Below are positions 7,743-18,877 of a stretch of 64,000 nucleotides of DNA, piece by piece. Position numbers and translations under genes: made by a program. Numbering within the stretch: the first letter of the stretch is position 1; the number at the start of each line of letters is the position of its first letter. The stretch spans positions 62,001-126,000 of the forward strand of contig MQUF01000008.1 of assembly GCA_001914235.1 (NCBI GenBank), written 5' to 3'. The DNA is from Desulfobulbaceae bacterium DB1 (GTDB taxonomy: Bacteria > Desulfobacterota > Desulfobulbia > Desulfobulbales > SURF-16). Below the pieces are notes generated by a model. That model saw nothing but the letters and a program-made list of their open reading frames with translations, searched no databases and was not told the DNA's origin.

Positions 7743-9947
7743 ATGTCAAAAATAATCTGTTCAGCTGCTATCCGAGGTGCCCATAAAATTGTCGACATGG
7801 CCGAGGAAAAATTTGAAGCGGCTATCAAAAAATATGGGCCTGAACAGGCGGTTTCCTTCCCCAACACAGCATATTTTTTGCCGGTCATATACAGTATGCT
7901 GGGCGCAAAGGTGGAAAAACTCGGAGATATGAAGGACATTTTCCAGGAATGCCGGAAACTCCTGCCTGAACTGGTGAGCGACAACGTCTGGCTGCCCTAT
8001 CTCGCCCCTGCCTTGGATGCGGGTATGGCAACTTTTTTTGCCGAGGAGATGTTCGAGGCGATCCGCTATCTTGAGCAGCCTGACTTTTACACAAAAACCG
8101 AGGACCCGGTCGGTTCGAATCTGTGGCTTGGCGCGGCGGATGACGTTATTTTCAGAAAACGCGGCGTTGAGTTTGTTGACGGCACCGCCCCTGGTTTTGC
8201 CGCCATCATGGGCTCGCCCGAGAATATGGAAGTAGCCAGCAAGATCGCCCTTGAGTTGCAGGAAAAAAATCTTTACATCTTTATGCATGATCACTCCAAC
8301 GGTGTGCGCATGGCCGAACAACTGGTCAAAAACAATGTCCAGGTCGGTTGGGGCACGCGTTTGGTTCCCTTTGGCGAGAGTTATACCACGGCTGTCTTTG
8401 CCATCGGTTTCGCCTGCCGTGTCGCCATGGCCTTTGGCGGCATCAAGCCGGGTGATTACCGGGGCAACCTCATTTACAACAAGGACCGGACCTTTGCCTT
8501 TGTCATGGCCTTCGGTCCGGTCAGCGATGAATGGTACGCCAACGCAGCCGGCGCCCTCAACTGGGGCTTCCCCACCATATCCGATTACGATATCCCCGAG
8601 GTCCTGCCCACCGGTATCTGCACCTATGAGCACGTGGTGAGCAGGGTGCCCCACGAGGAGATCGTCCAGCGAGCCATTGAGGTACGCGGCCTGAAGGTCA
8701 ATGTTACCAAAATCGATATCCCCATGGCCTTCGGTCCTGCCTTTGAGGGTGAAAGAATCAGGAAAGACGATCTCTTCATGGAGTGCGGCGGCGGACGGAC
8801 CAGCGGCGTCGAGGTTCTTGTTTCCAAGGATATGTCCGAGGTCGTTGACGGTGAAGTCATTCTGGTCGGCAAGGACATTTCAGATATCGGTCAGGGACAG
8901 AATCTGCCCATCGCCATTCTCGTCGAGGTTGCGGGACGCGAGATGCAATCCGATTTTGAACCGATCCTTGAACGCCAGTTCCATCATCTGATTAACTATA
9001 TCCAGGGCATCATGCACATCGGCCAGCGGAACATCATGTGGATCCGTATCGGCAAGGCCGCGGTGGAAAAGGGATTCTCCTTCAAGCATATCGGCAAGGT
9101 GCTCCACGGCAAGCTGCATCAGGAGTTCGGCGCCATTCTTGACAAGGTCCAGGTCAAGATTTACACCGAGCAGGATAAGGTTGAAGAGGTGCAGGAGCTG
9201 GCCAAAAAGGTTTATGCCGAGCGTGACCTGCGTCTGGGCAACATGACCGACGAAACAGAGGAAGTCTTCTATTCGTGCACCCTGTGCCAGTCCTTTGCTC
9301 CCAGCCATGTCTGCGTCATTACGCCGGAAAGGGTCGGCATGTGCGGCGCCTATAACTGGCTTGACGGAAAAGCTTCCTACCAGATCAACCCCACCGGGCC
9401 GAATCAGCCCATTCAGAAAGGTGAGTGTACGGATGCGGTGCTTGGCGATTTCATCGGTATCAATGATTTTGTTAATCAGGCGTCACGCGGCGCGGTGCCG
9501 GCGGTAAGCTGTTACTCGCTGATGAATAACCCCATGACCGCCTGCGGCTGTTTCGAGGCCATTGCCGCCATGCTGCCGCAGTGTAACGGCATCATGGTTG
9601 TCAACCGTGATTACATGGGCATGACGCCGAGCGGCATGAAGTTTACCTCGCTGGCCGGTATGGCCGGCGGCGGTGCGCAGACCCCGGGTTTCATGGGTGT
9701 CAGCAAGCATTTTCTCACCAGCCCGAAGCTGTTTTTGGCTGAAGGTGGTTTGAAACGGGTCGTCTGGCTGCCCAAAATGCTGAAGGAAGAGCTCAAGGAC
9801 AAACTGATCGCCCGTTGTCAGGCCATCGGCATGCCGGGGCTGTATGATATGATCGCGGATGAGGAAGTGGGCACCACGGAAGAAGAGGTGCTGGCGTTTC
9901 TCAAAAAGGTAGGTCATCCTGCCCTTGAAATGGAAACCGTTATGTAG
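7743..9947 (+). CDS. acsB: Acetyl-CoA synthase (ACS) subunit AcsB
   Basis: The 734-residue protein is full length for bacterial AcsB. The A-cluster cysteines fall at 512, 515, 524, 534, 601 and 603, in CTLCQSFAPSHVC, GMCGAYNW and ACGCFEA. This is the same spacing as in the characterised Moorella enzyme, as I recall it. The N-terminal domain (SKIICSAAIRGAH, FPNTAYFLPVIY) is the CODH-contacting region. The enzyme condenses CO, a methyl group from the corrinoid protein and CoA into acetyl-CoA, or runs in reverse. The SD GAGAGGAGC lies just upstream of ATG 7743. It is flanked by metF-acsD and acsC, consistent with one transcript. Confidence 0.97.
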   Translation: MSKIICSAAIRGAHKIVDMAEEKFEAAIKKYGPEQAVSFPNTAYFLPVIYSMLGAKVEKLGDMKDIFQECRKLLPELVSDNVWLPYLAPALDAGMATFFAEEMFEAIRYLEQPDFYTKTEDPVGSNLWLGAADDVIFRKRGVEFVDGTAPGFAAIMGSPENMEVASKIALELQEKNLYIFMHDHSNGVRMAEQLVKNNVQVGWGTRLVPFGESYTTAVFAIGFACRVAMAFGGIKPGDYRGNLIYNKDRTFAFVMAFGPVSDEWYANAAGALNWGFPTISDYDIPEVLPTGICTYEHVVSRVPHEEIVQRAIEVRGLKVNVTKIDIPMAFGPAFEGERIRKDDLFMECGGGRTSGVEVLVSKDMSEVVDGEVILVGKDISDIGQGQNLPIAILVEVAGREMQSDFEPILERQFHHLINYIQGIMHIGQRNIMWIRIGKAAVEKGFSFKHIGKVLHGKLHQEFGAILDKVQVKIYTEQDKVEEVQELAKKVYAERDLRLGNMTDETEEVFYSCTLCQSFAPSHVCVITPERVGMCGAYNWLDGKASYQINPTGPNQPIQKGECTDAVLGDFIGINDFVNQASRGAVPAVSCYSLMNNPMTACGCFEAIAAMLPQCNGIMVVNRDYMGMTPSGMKFTSLAGMAGGGAQTPGFMGVSKHFLTSPKLFLAEGGLKRVVWLPKMLKEELKDKLIARCQAIGMPGLYDMIADEEVGTTEEEVLAFLKKVGHPALEMETVM

Positions 9948-9997
9948 GCCGAAGCAAGGCTGCTACTATTTTTTATATGTATAAGAGGAGATAAAAA

Positions 9998-11353
9998 ATG
10001 GCTCTTACTGGTATACAAATCCTTAAAATGCTCCCGAAAAAGAACTGTGGGGAGTGCGGGATTCCAACATGCCTTGCCTTTGCCATGAAAGTTGCCGCCG
10101 GGCAGGCTGAAATTGAAAAATGTCCCTATGTTTCCGACGAAGCCAAGGCGACAATCGGCGAGGCTTCCGCTCCGCCGGTCAGGACGATCAAAATAGGTTC
10201 CGGTGAGTCCGCCTTTACCACGGGTGGCGAAACCTGTCTGTTCCGTCATGAGAAACGCTTTGAAAACCCGACAGGAATCGCCGTGCTGATCAGCACGGCG
10301 ATGAGCGCCGCTGATCAGGACGGTCGCCTGCAGCGCTTCAATAAGCTGCGCTACGAAAGGGTCGGCGTCATGATGAAGGCCGACCTGATCGCGATTAAGG
10401 ACGCTGACGGTGATCAGGGAAAATTCACCGGTTTGGTCAAGAAGGTCCTTGCCGAAGCGGCCACTGCCTCCCTCATTCTTATGAGTGACAAGGCCGAGAA
10501 TCTGGCGGAAGGCGCCAAAATCTGCGGGGAGCGCAAACCTCTCCTGTACGGCGCAACGAGCGATAATGCCGCGGCCATGGCTGCCATGGCGAAAGAATGC
10601 GGTTGTCCTCTCGGACTGCGGGGAGCCAATCTTGACGGCGCGGTGGAGCTGTCCGAAAAACTGCAGGCGGAAGGCCTCAAGGACCTGGTAATCGATACCG
10701 GCGCCCGCACCATGAGGGCCGCCCTTGAGGACAATGTGGTTTCCCGCCGGGCGGCAATCAAAACCAAATTCAAACCCCTGGGCTTTCCGCTCATCGCCTT
10801 TCCCTGCGAGATGACCGACGATGTCATGATGGAGGCGATGATCGCTTCCGTCCTCATTGCCAAATATTCCGGCATTGTCGTGCTGTCCGATCTGCAGGGC
10901 GATATCCTTTTCCCCCTGCTGCTTGAGCAACTCAACATCTTCACCGATCCGCAGCGGCCCATGGTCGTGCAGGAAGACGTTTACAGTATTAACGGACCGA
11001 CGGAAAATTCTCCTGTCCTCATCACCTGCAATTTCTCTCTTACCTGTTTCATTGTTTCAGGAGAAATCGAGGGCAGCAAGATCCCTTCCTGGTTGCTGAT
11101 CAAGGATACCGAAGGACTTTCGGTTCTGACCGCTTGGGCCGCCGGTAAATTCGGCGCTGATATGATCGCGCAGTTCATCAAGAAATCAGGCATTCTGGAC
11201 AAGGTAAAGCATCGGGAGCTCATCATTCCCGGATATCTTGCCAGCATCAAAGGTGAGCTTGAAGAAGAGCTGTCCGACTGGACGATAACCATCGGTCCGC
11301 GTGAGGCCGGTCATCTTCCCGCCTTCCTGAAGGAATGGAAACCAGCGGCTTGA
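9998..11353 (+). CDS. acsC: Corrinoid iron-sulfur protein large subunit AcsC
   Basis: The 451-residue protein starts with the [4Fe-4S] domain of AcsC/CdhE: C17, C20, C25 and C42 in KKNCGECGIPTC and EKCPY. A TIM-barrel segment follows, then the C-terminal cobamide-binding domain. It carries the methyl group on a cobamide between methyl-THF and the ACS A-cluster, as a heterodimer with AcsD, which here is fused to MetF. The SD AGAGGAG lies upstream of ATG 9998. A long hairpin follows before fdhA, so expression of the downstream redox genes may be tuned separately. Confidence 0.96.
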   Translation: MALTGIQILKMLPKKNCGECGIPTCLAFAMKVAAGQAEIEKCPYVSDEAKATIGEASAPPVRTIKIGSGESAFTTGGETCLFRHEKRFENPTGIAVLISTAMSAADQDGRLQRFNKLRYERVGVMMKADLIAIKDADGDQGKFTGLVKKVLAEAATASLILMSDKAENLAEGAKICGERKPLLYGATSDNAAAMAAMAKECGCPLGLRGANLDGAVELSEKLQAEGLKDLVIDTGARTMRAALEDNVVSRRAAIKTKFKPLGFPLIAFPCEMTDDVMMEAMIASVLIAKYSGIVVLSDLQGDILFPLLLEQLNIFTDPQRPMVVQEDVYSINGPTENSPVLITCNFSLTCFIVSGEIEGSKIPSWLLIKDTEGLSVLTAWAAGKFGADMIAQFIKKSGILDKVKHRELIIPGYLASIKGELEEELSDWTITIGPREAGHLPAFLKEWKPAA

Positions 11354-11373
11354 AAATCAATACCCGTCGCGGT

Positions 11374-11420
11374 CTACATGACGTGAGAAAGAGCATATTT
11401 TTCTTTCTCGCGTCATGTAG
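11374..11420 (+). other. 18-bp intergenic hairpin between acsC and fdhA
   Basis: The arms 11374-11391 and 11403-11420 are reverse complements over 18 bases apart from one G-U-type pair, with an 11-nt loop. No T-run follows, so a classical intrinsic terminator is unlikely. A transcript-stabilising or processing hairpin, or partial attenuation between the acs genes and fdhA, is more plausible. Confidence 0.65.
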
Positions 11421-11463
11421 CAAAATGTTATCCACACAGCCTTGATTCATCAACCTGGAAATT

Positions 11464-14400
11464 ATGTCGACGATAACCCTTAAAATGAACGGCATGGAAA
11501 TTGTCGCCGAGTCCGGTCTGACAATACTGGAAATTGCCAAACGTTCGAATATCGCTATTCCGACCCTGTGCTACGTAAAGAATTCCCCGTCTCAGAATCC
11601 ATGCGGTTTGTGTGTCGTTGAAATAAAGGATTTCAGCCGCTATCAACTGAAATCGACACTTTCAACGGAAGGACTTTTCCGTGCCTGCGTTACCCTAGCC
11701 AAGGATGGGATGGAAATCGAGACCGATTCGAAAACGGTTATCGTTCATCGTAAACAACGCCTGGCTGAAATTTCCAAGACCCATTTCGGTGATTGCAAGG
11801 CTCCCTGCAACCTTACCTGTCCCGGTCAGATAAACGTCCAGGGGTACATTGCCCATGTTGCCAAGGGAGAGTATGAAGAGGCCCTCCGCCTGATCATGGA
11901 GCGTAATCCTCTGCCGTTTTCCGTGGGCCGGGTTTGTCCCCGGTTCTGTGAAACACGCTGTCGCCGTTTATTGGTCGATGAACCTGTTTCCATTAATCAT
12001 CTCAAACGATTTGTCGCTGATTGGTGCATGAATCATGAAATTGAACTCAATATTCCCAAGGACAGACCCACTGGAAAACGGGTGGCGGTTATCGGCGGCG
12101 GTCCTTCCGGTTTGACGGCCGCTTATTTCCTGACCCGCAAGGGGCATGATGTCACGATTTTCGAGGCGGCGCCTCAACTCGGCGGTGCCTTGCGCTATGG
12201 TTTTCTCAATTACAAGATCCCCAAGGATGTTCTTGATTATGAAGTGAATTCCATCCTGAAGATGGGCATATCCATCCGCCTCAGCCAGCAATGGGGCAAG
12301 GATTTCTCTCTGCAGGATCTTCAAGATCAGGGGTTTGATGCGACCTTTATCGGTATCGGCGCTCCCATTGATCAACCTCTTGATATTCCCTGCGCCAACT
12401 ATGAACATGTCTATACGGCGACTCGTTTTCTGCGCATGGTCAATGACGGGAGAAAATTGGATCTGGGCCGCCGAGCCGCGGTCATCGGCGGCAATAACGT
12501 TGCAATGGAAGTCGCCCGTTCTCTTCTTCGCCTCGGCGTGCATGAGGTGACGGTTGTTTACCCCCGAGCGCAGATAGAAATGCCCGCCAACCAGCGTAAT
12601 ATTCGCGAGGCGGAACACGAGGGCGTTCAGTTTTTACTGATGGCCTCACCGGTGGATCTCTGCTCCCGTTCCAATGAAAACACCAGGTTGATGCTCAACC
12701 TGATCAGGATGAAACTTGGCGAACCGGACAGTCGCGGCCGGCGTGAACCGGTGCCGATTCCTGAATCGAAAAATGCACTTCCCGTGGATACGGTCATCAG
12801 TGCCATCGGCCAGTTCGCCATTGACGGGATCATGCCGGGCGGAGAGCTGGAAGCCTCCCTCGAGCTGTCGCCCAAGGGGATGATAGTCGCCAATCCTCGT
12901 TCCTCGCAGACTAATATTGAAGGTGTTTTTGCCGGCGGTGACGCGGTAAGCGGGGTCAAATCCGTGATTCAGGCCGTGGTGACCGGCCGTCGTGCCGCTG
13001 AAAATATCCATTCCTATGTCATGGGGATGGACAAGGAGAGCGGCGAAAGTCGGTTCAACTTCACCCGGGGTAAGGGATTTGACGAGGTCAGCCTGAAAAA
13101 TTTCGAAGGTGTCAATGTCAAGCTGCGGGAAAAGATGCCGCAACGGCCACCCGAGGTCTGTAAACAGGATTTTGATGAAATTAAACTCGGTTTTACCGAA
13201 AAAATGGTGCGACGCGAGGCGGAACGCTGCCTTGCCTGCGGCTGCACCGCCTTTGATCGATGTAATCTCAAGGAACTTGATATCGCCTATGATGTGAATA
13301 TCATTAAAACCGGCATGGGCACCGTGCCGGTTTATCCCATCGACGCAACGCACAAGGCCATTGTCATTGACCCCAACAAGTGCATCTTCTGCCAGCGTTG
13401 CATCCGGGTCTGCGAGTATGATGCCCTTGAGTTGAAGGCCGAATCCGTTGATGAGCAGGGCAGGCCGCATGGACTGGTGATTCGTTTCAAGGATAATTGT
13501 GTTTCCTGCGGCAAATGCGTGGATAATTGTTCCACCGGCGCGCTGAACAAAAAACACAGGATCGTTCCCATCCAGTCCGAAGATGTGCATGACGTCAGGA
13601 CAACCTGCCCATACTGTGGAACAGGTTGTCAGATAATTCTCAAGGTCAAGGGCCAGACCATCATGGAGGTTACCGCGGATCCCGAGGTCGGGCCCAATTT
13701 TGGTGATCTCTGTGTCAAGGGCCGTTTCGGCCATAATTTTATCCATCATCCGGACAGATTGAAAAGGCCCTTGATCCGAAGAAGGCCGGGCGGTCCCTTG
13801 GAACCGGCACGCTGGGATGATGCCCTTGATTTCATCGCCGGATCTTTCGCCCGCATCATGGCGGAAAAAGGTGCTGATTCCCTGGCCGGCCTTTCCTCGG
13901 CCCGTTGCACGGTTGAGGAAAATTATGCGTTCCAGAAATTTTTTCGCTCGGTGATCGGCACCAACAATGTCGATCATTGTGCCCGCTACTGACACAGCCC
14001 CACGGTTGCAGGTCTTGCAACAACACTTGGTTCCGGGGCGATGAGCAACACCATCGCCGGCATTGAAGACAACGAGGTACTGCTGGTTATCGGCTCCAAC
14101 ACCACCGAAGCGCATCCGGTGATCGCGGTGCGCATGATGCATGCGGTCAAAAAAGGCGCAAAACTCCTGGTGGCCGATCCTCGCGCCATCGAGCTGACCA
14201 AAAGCGCGCGTCTGTGGCTGCGCCATCGTCCGGGCAGTGATGCGGCCTTGATTAACGCCATGTGTCATGTCATTATCCGCGATGATCTGCATGATAAAAA
14301 CTATATCGAGGAGCGAACGGAAAATTTTGCCGGGTTGCAAGAGGCCGTCAGCCTCTGCACGCCCGAATGGGCGGAGAAAATAACCGGCGTGCCGGCTCAC

Positions 14401-15687
14401 GATATTGAGGAGGCAGCCCGCATTTACGCCGCTGCGGAACGGGCCGGTATTTACTATACCATGGGCATAACCCAGCACACCTCCGGAACGGACAACGTTC
14501 GCGCCCTCGCCAACCTGGCCCTGCTGACCGGCAACCTCGGCAAGCACGGCGCCGGATTAAATCCTTTGCGCGGCCAGAACAACGTCCAGGGCTCAAGCGA
14601 CATGGGCTGCATACCGATGAACCTGCCCGGTTACCGGCCGGTGGCTGATGAAAATGCTCGAAAACACTTTGAAGAGATATGGAAAACTCCGGTTCCCGGC
14701 ACACCGGGCCTGACCGCCACGGAAATGATGCCTGCCATCCTGCAGGGGAAAATTTCCGGCATGTGGATTATGGGGGAGAATCCCGTCCTCAGTGATCCGA
14801 ACAGTGAGCATGCAACCAGGGCATTGCAAAAACTGGATTTCCTCGTGGTGCAGGATATCTTCATGACCTGCACGGCCGAGCTTGCCGATGTGGTACTGCC
14901 CGCGGCCTGTTTTGCCGAAAAAGACGGCACCTTCACCAACACCGAAAGACGGGTGCAGCGGGTGCGCCGTGCTGTTTGTCCGCCCGGTCATGCCATGGAC
15001 GATCTCTCCATCATCAACATGGTCACCGCCAGGATGGTGGGAACGGTTCAGAGTATGATGACCAGACCGGGCAGGCAATTCAACCTGCCCGGCGGCGGCA
15101 AGTATCGCGTCTTCGCACCGTTTCCCGAGGAGGTTTTCAGTGAGATCGGCCGTTGCTGGCCGCATATGGCGGGCATGTCTCACCGACGACTGGATGAACA
15201 AGGCGGATTGCAGTGGCCGTGTCCCAGCGAGAATCATCCCGGCACCCCCGTCCTTTTTGAAAACACCTTTCCCATCGGCAAGGCAAAATTTACTGAGATA
15301 GCCTGGAACGGCCCCAAGGAGGTTACCGATGCCGAGTATCCGCTGGTTCTCACCACCGGACGCGTCCTTTATCAGTATCACACCGGTACCATGACCAGGC
15401 GTTCGCAGGTTCTTGAACTTTCGGCCCCCTCGCCCTACGTAGAGATGCACCCGGAGAACGCCGGGGAATTAGGACTCAGTGACGGGGAAGAAGTCAGGGC
15501 GACATCCCGTCGCGGGTCGATCACCCTGCCGGTCAGGATAACCGACCGGGTTGAAGCGGGTATTGTGTTTATGCCCTTTCATTACAAGGAAGCAGCGGCC
15601 AACTTGTTGACCAATGACGCCCTGGATCCGGTGTGCAAAATACCCGAGGCCAAGGTATGCGCGGTGCGCATTGAAAAAGTCGGATAG
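11464..15687 (+). CDS. fdhA: Selenocysteine formate dehydrogenase fused to 2Fe-2S / GltD-like NAD(P)H oxidoreductase module
   Basis: Reading the in-frame TGA at 13990-13992 as selenocysteine (U843) gives one 1407-residue protein. Residues 1-80 are a NuoG-like [2Fe-2S] domain (C36, C47, C50, C75). Residues about 105-190 are a GltD-type Fe-S domain (CNLTCPGQ, VCPRFCETRC). Residues about 205-540 form an FAD/NAD(P) fold (VAVIGGGPSGLTAA, GVFAGGDAV). Two [4Fe-4S] ferredoxin motifs follow (CIFCQRCIRVC, CVSCGKCVDNC). The rest is an FdhF/FdhA molybdo- or tungsto-bisPGD catalytic domain (CPYCGTGC, NVDHCARY-U-HSP, GENPVLSDP). The UGA context and SECIS hairpin match those of known fdh genes. The enzyme interconverts formate and CO2; the fused diaphorase part suggests NAD(P)H and/or ferredoxin coupling. 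hdrA and mvhD follow, pointing to a multi-enzyme electron-transfer complex. Start ATG 11464 lacks a strong SD. Confidence 0.93.
14005..14021 (+). promoter_or_regulatory. bSECIS element of fdhA
   Basis: The hairpin GTTGCA-GGTCT-TGCAAC begins 12 nt after the UGA at 13990. The six-base-pair stem and GGUCU loop closely resemble the well-known E. coli fdhF SECIS apical hairpin, which binds SelB. This supports recoding rather than termination at the UGA. Confidence 0.88.
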
Positions 15688-15738
15688 ACGCATAAAAAAA
15701 AGATTTCTGTTAAATTTATTATAAAACTGGAGAACAAA

Positions 15739-18700
15739 ATGGGTAAAGCAATGGAACACAGATCCGGATCTGTGATGGTTGTCGGCGGCGGAGTTGCAGG
15801 GGTGCAGGCCGCGCTCGATCTAACCGAACTGGGATATTATGTCTATCTCGTGGAGAAATCAGCGTCTGTGGGCGGCGCCATGGCCCAGCTGGACAAAACA
15901 TTTCCCACCAACGACTGTTCTCTTTGAATCCTTGCTCCGAAGCTGGTTGAGGCCGGTCGGTCTCCCAATATTGAAATTCTGAGCAACGCCGATTTCCTTT
16001 CCCTTGATGGAAAACCAGGTGAATTCAAGGCAACGGTTCGTTTGAACCCCCGCTATATCGATGCCGACAAATGCACGGCCTGCGGTCTGTGTACCCAGTA
16101 TTGTCCGCGTCACATGGTGGACGCCTATAACGAAGGACTGGCCATCACCCGCCCGATTCATATCGATTATCCCCAGGCGGTGCCGGCCACCTATTTTATC
16201 GATCCAAGCGCCTGTCTTCACCTGAAACACAATACCTGCCAAATCTGCGTACCGGTCTGTCGCAGTCATGCCATTGATTTTTCACAGAAAGCGGTGGAAC
16301 GAGAACTCCATGTCGGGGCGGTCATCATGGCGCCCGGCTTCGGCAAGGTACCGGACGAGGCCCTGACCAAATACAGTTACGGCAAACATCCTGATGTCGT
16401 TACCAGTCTGGAGTTCGAAAGGTTGCTGAATCCCTCCGGTCCGTTCCAGGGTGAGGTGCGCTGTCTTTCCGACAAACGCCATCCCGGGAAAATTGCCTTT
16501 ATCCAGTGTGTCGGTTCCCGTGATATCGGCTGCGACAACGGATACTGCTCCTCGGTCTGCTGCATGTATGCCATCAAGGAGGCCATGGTGGCCAAGGAGC
16601 ATGATCCTGATTGCGAAATCACCATTTTTTACATGGATATGCGCACCCAGGGCAAGGATTTCGATGCCGCCCGCATCCGGGCGGAAGAACAGTTCGGCAT
16701 CAAATTCGTCCGGGCAAGAGTTGCCGATGTCATGCCATGGGGCAAACAGCTGAAACTGACCTACGCAACCCTCGCCGAAAGTCATCATTTCGATGCCTTT
16801 GACATGGTTGTTCTGTCCGTTGGTCTTGACGCGCCGAAGAGTGCCCGGGATCTTGCCGGAATCGGTAAATTCGAATTGAATAAGTATGATTTCTGCAAGA
16901 CCGACACCTTTGCGCCGCTCAATACCAGCAGAGAAGGTATCCTTGTCGCCGGAGCCTTTCAGGGTCCGAAAGATATTCCGGAAAGCGTTACCCAGTCAAG
17001 CGCCGCAGCCGGACTCGCCGCGGCACTCATCAAACAGCAGCGCGGCACCGGCATTGTTCATAAAGATTACCCGGCGGAGCAGCAGGTGAACGAGGATGAC
17101 GAGGTTCGCATCGGCGTTTTTGTCTGCCGCTGCGGAATCAACATCGCCGGAACGGTTGATGTGCCGAATGTCGTTGATTATGCGGGCGGCATGGAGAATG
17201 TCACTTATTTCAGCGACAGCCTGTACAGCTGTTCCCAGGATGCCCAGGAGATCATCAAGGGCAAGATCAAAGAGCACAAGCTAAACCGCATCGTCATGGC
17301 CGCATGTTCACCCCGCACCCATGAACCGCTTTTTCAGGAAACCCTGAAGGACGCGGGCCTCAATCGCTCCCTTTTTGAAATGGTCAATATCCGGGATCAG
17401 TGTTCCTGGGTCCATGCCAATGAACCGGATGCGGCAACCGTGAAATCAAAAGATCTGGTGCGGATGGGCATCGCCAAGGCACGGCATTTGCGGCCGCTGC
17501 CCGAACAGACAGTGCCGGTCACCCCGCAGGCCCTGATAATCGGCGGGGGCATTGCCGGACTTACCGCCGCGGAAAGCCTGGCTGACCAGGGTTTTCAGTG
17601 CTATCTGGTCGAAAAGAGTGACAAGCTCGGCGGTCATGCGGCAAAAATGCAGGATACCATCAAGGGGGAAAATACCCCGCGCATGATTCAGGATCTGGCC
17701 AAACGCGTCGAAAAAAACAAGAAAATTGAAGTCTTTACCGGCAGTGAACTGGCGGCGGTCAATGGGTTTGTCGGCAATTTCTCTTCCGTGGTGAAAACCG
17801 TCAAGGGAAAGAAGGAATCCGAGGTGACCATCGATCATGGCGTCATCATTATTGCCACCGGCGGACGGGAGCATCGCCCGGATAAATATCTGCTGGGCCA
17901 GTCAAAAAAGGTCGTTACCCAGCATGAACTGGAAAGCGCCCTGTCCGGCAAGGGGAAGGACCGTGCGCCGGATTCGGTGGTCATGATCCAGTGTGCGGGA
18001 TCCCGTGGTGATGATCTGAAATACTGCAGCAAGGTCTGCTGCAACAGCGCGGTGAAAAACGCGCTGAAGATAAAGGAGATCAACCCGAAATCCCAGGTTA
18101 TCGTTCTCTACCGCGATATGCGGACCTATGGCTATGCCGAGGACGCCTATCTGGAAGCCCGGCAAAAAGGCGTGGTGTTCATCCCCTACGAGGTTGACCG
18201 CAAGCCGGAAGTAACGAAGAAAGGCACGGCTGTCAATGTGACTTTCTTTGACACCCTGCTGCAGGAAGAGGTCACCATCAGCCCTGATCTCGTCGCCTTG
18301 AGCGTCGGTATTGTGCCGGAAGATACCGAAACCCTGAGCAAACTGCTGAAAATTCCCGTCAATGAGAACAAATTCTACCTGGAAGCCCATGTGAAATTGC
18401 GGCCGGTGGAACTGGCCGTGGATGGTGTCTATGTTTGCGGACTGGCGCATTCCCCGAAACCTCTTGACGAGATCATCGTTCAGGCCCAGGCGGCCGCTGC
18501 CAAGGCTGCGATTCCGCTTGTCAAAGGGCATGTGTCCGTTGAGCCGATTGTTTCACATGTCGATGCGGAGCTGTGCATCGGCTGCGGTATCTGCGCAAGC
18601 CTCTGTCCGTATCAGGCCATCGAGATGGTGAAGGATGACAAAAAACGAAAAGCCCGTACCATCTCCGCTTCCTGCAAGGGCTGCGGTATCTGTTCGTCTC

Positions 18701-18783
18701 GCTGTCCCACTTTCGCCATTTCCATGGGCGGCTTTACCATGGAGCAGATCACGGCGCAGATCAAGGCCTTTGGCGAGCTGTAA
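15739..18783 (+). CDS. hdrA: Selenocysteine HdrA-like double flavoprotein (electron-bifurcating subunit)
   Basis: With UGA 15925-15927 read as selenocysteine (U63), the frame encodes 1014 residues, against roughly 650 for ordinary HdrA. The first half has an FAD motif ([15 protein letters not shown]), then [14 protein letters not shown], where many homologues have Cys at the U position, then ferredoxin motifs ([19 protein letters not shown]). The second half restarts with the HdrA N-terminal domain ([12 protein letters not shown]), a second FAD fold ([16 protein letters not shown]) and two C-terminal [4Fe-4S] motifs ([22 protein letters not shown]). HdrA proteins use FAD to bifurcate electrons between high- and low-potential acceptors. 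Here it lies between FdhA and MvhD, and no HdrBC genes are present, so the partner is probably the formate dehydrogenase. SD CTGGAG lies upstream of ATG 15739. Confidence 0.92.
15949..15964 (+). promoter_or_regulatory. Predicted bSECIS element of hdrA
   Basis: The six-pair stem GAGGCC/GGTCTC (one G-U pair) encloses a GGTC loop at 15955-15958, 27 nt after the UGA. Loop composition and distance fit a bacterial SECIS. Structure was assigned by eye. Confidence 0.65.
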
Positions 18784-18836
18784 GAATTCAAATAAGGTAG
18801 TTTGGTTTGATATATTCAATAAAGGTCGATGGACTG

Positions 18837-18853
18837 CCTGACGAGGAGTCAGG
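18837..18853 (+). other. Small hairpin in the hdrA-mvhD leader
   Basis: CCTGAC-GAGGA-GTCAGG forms a perfect six-pair stem 24 nt before the mvhD start. The SD (GAGGTG) lies 3' of it. It may modulate initiation of mvhD; function unknown. Confidence 0.45.
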
Positions 18854-18877
18854 TGGTCACATCGAAGAGGTGTCAGA

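Noticed and set aside
6350-7984. 544-residue reverse-strand ORF opposite metF-acsD
   Set aside because: It is low-complexity, mirrors the repeat linker and lies over a recognised gene; no family signature.
13990-13992. fdhA seen as two genes split by a stop codon or a nonsense pseudogene
   Set aside because: The TGA lies at the known Sec active-site position, protein similarity continues without loss after it, and a SECIS hairpin nearly identical to known fdh elements follows.
12646-14547. 633-residue reverse-strand ORF opposite fdhA
   Set aside because: It is a codon-bias shadow of a GC-rich coding strand with no recognisable domains.
15925-15927. hdrA interpreted as a truncated 62-residue protein plus a separate gene from 16042
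   Set aside because: The frame continues without stops through conserved HdrA sequence directly after the TGA, at a position that is Cys or Sec in homologues.
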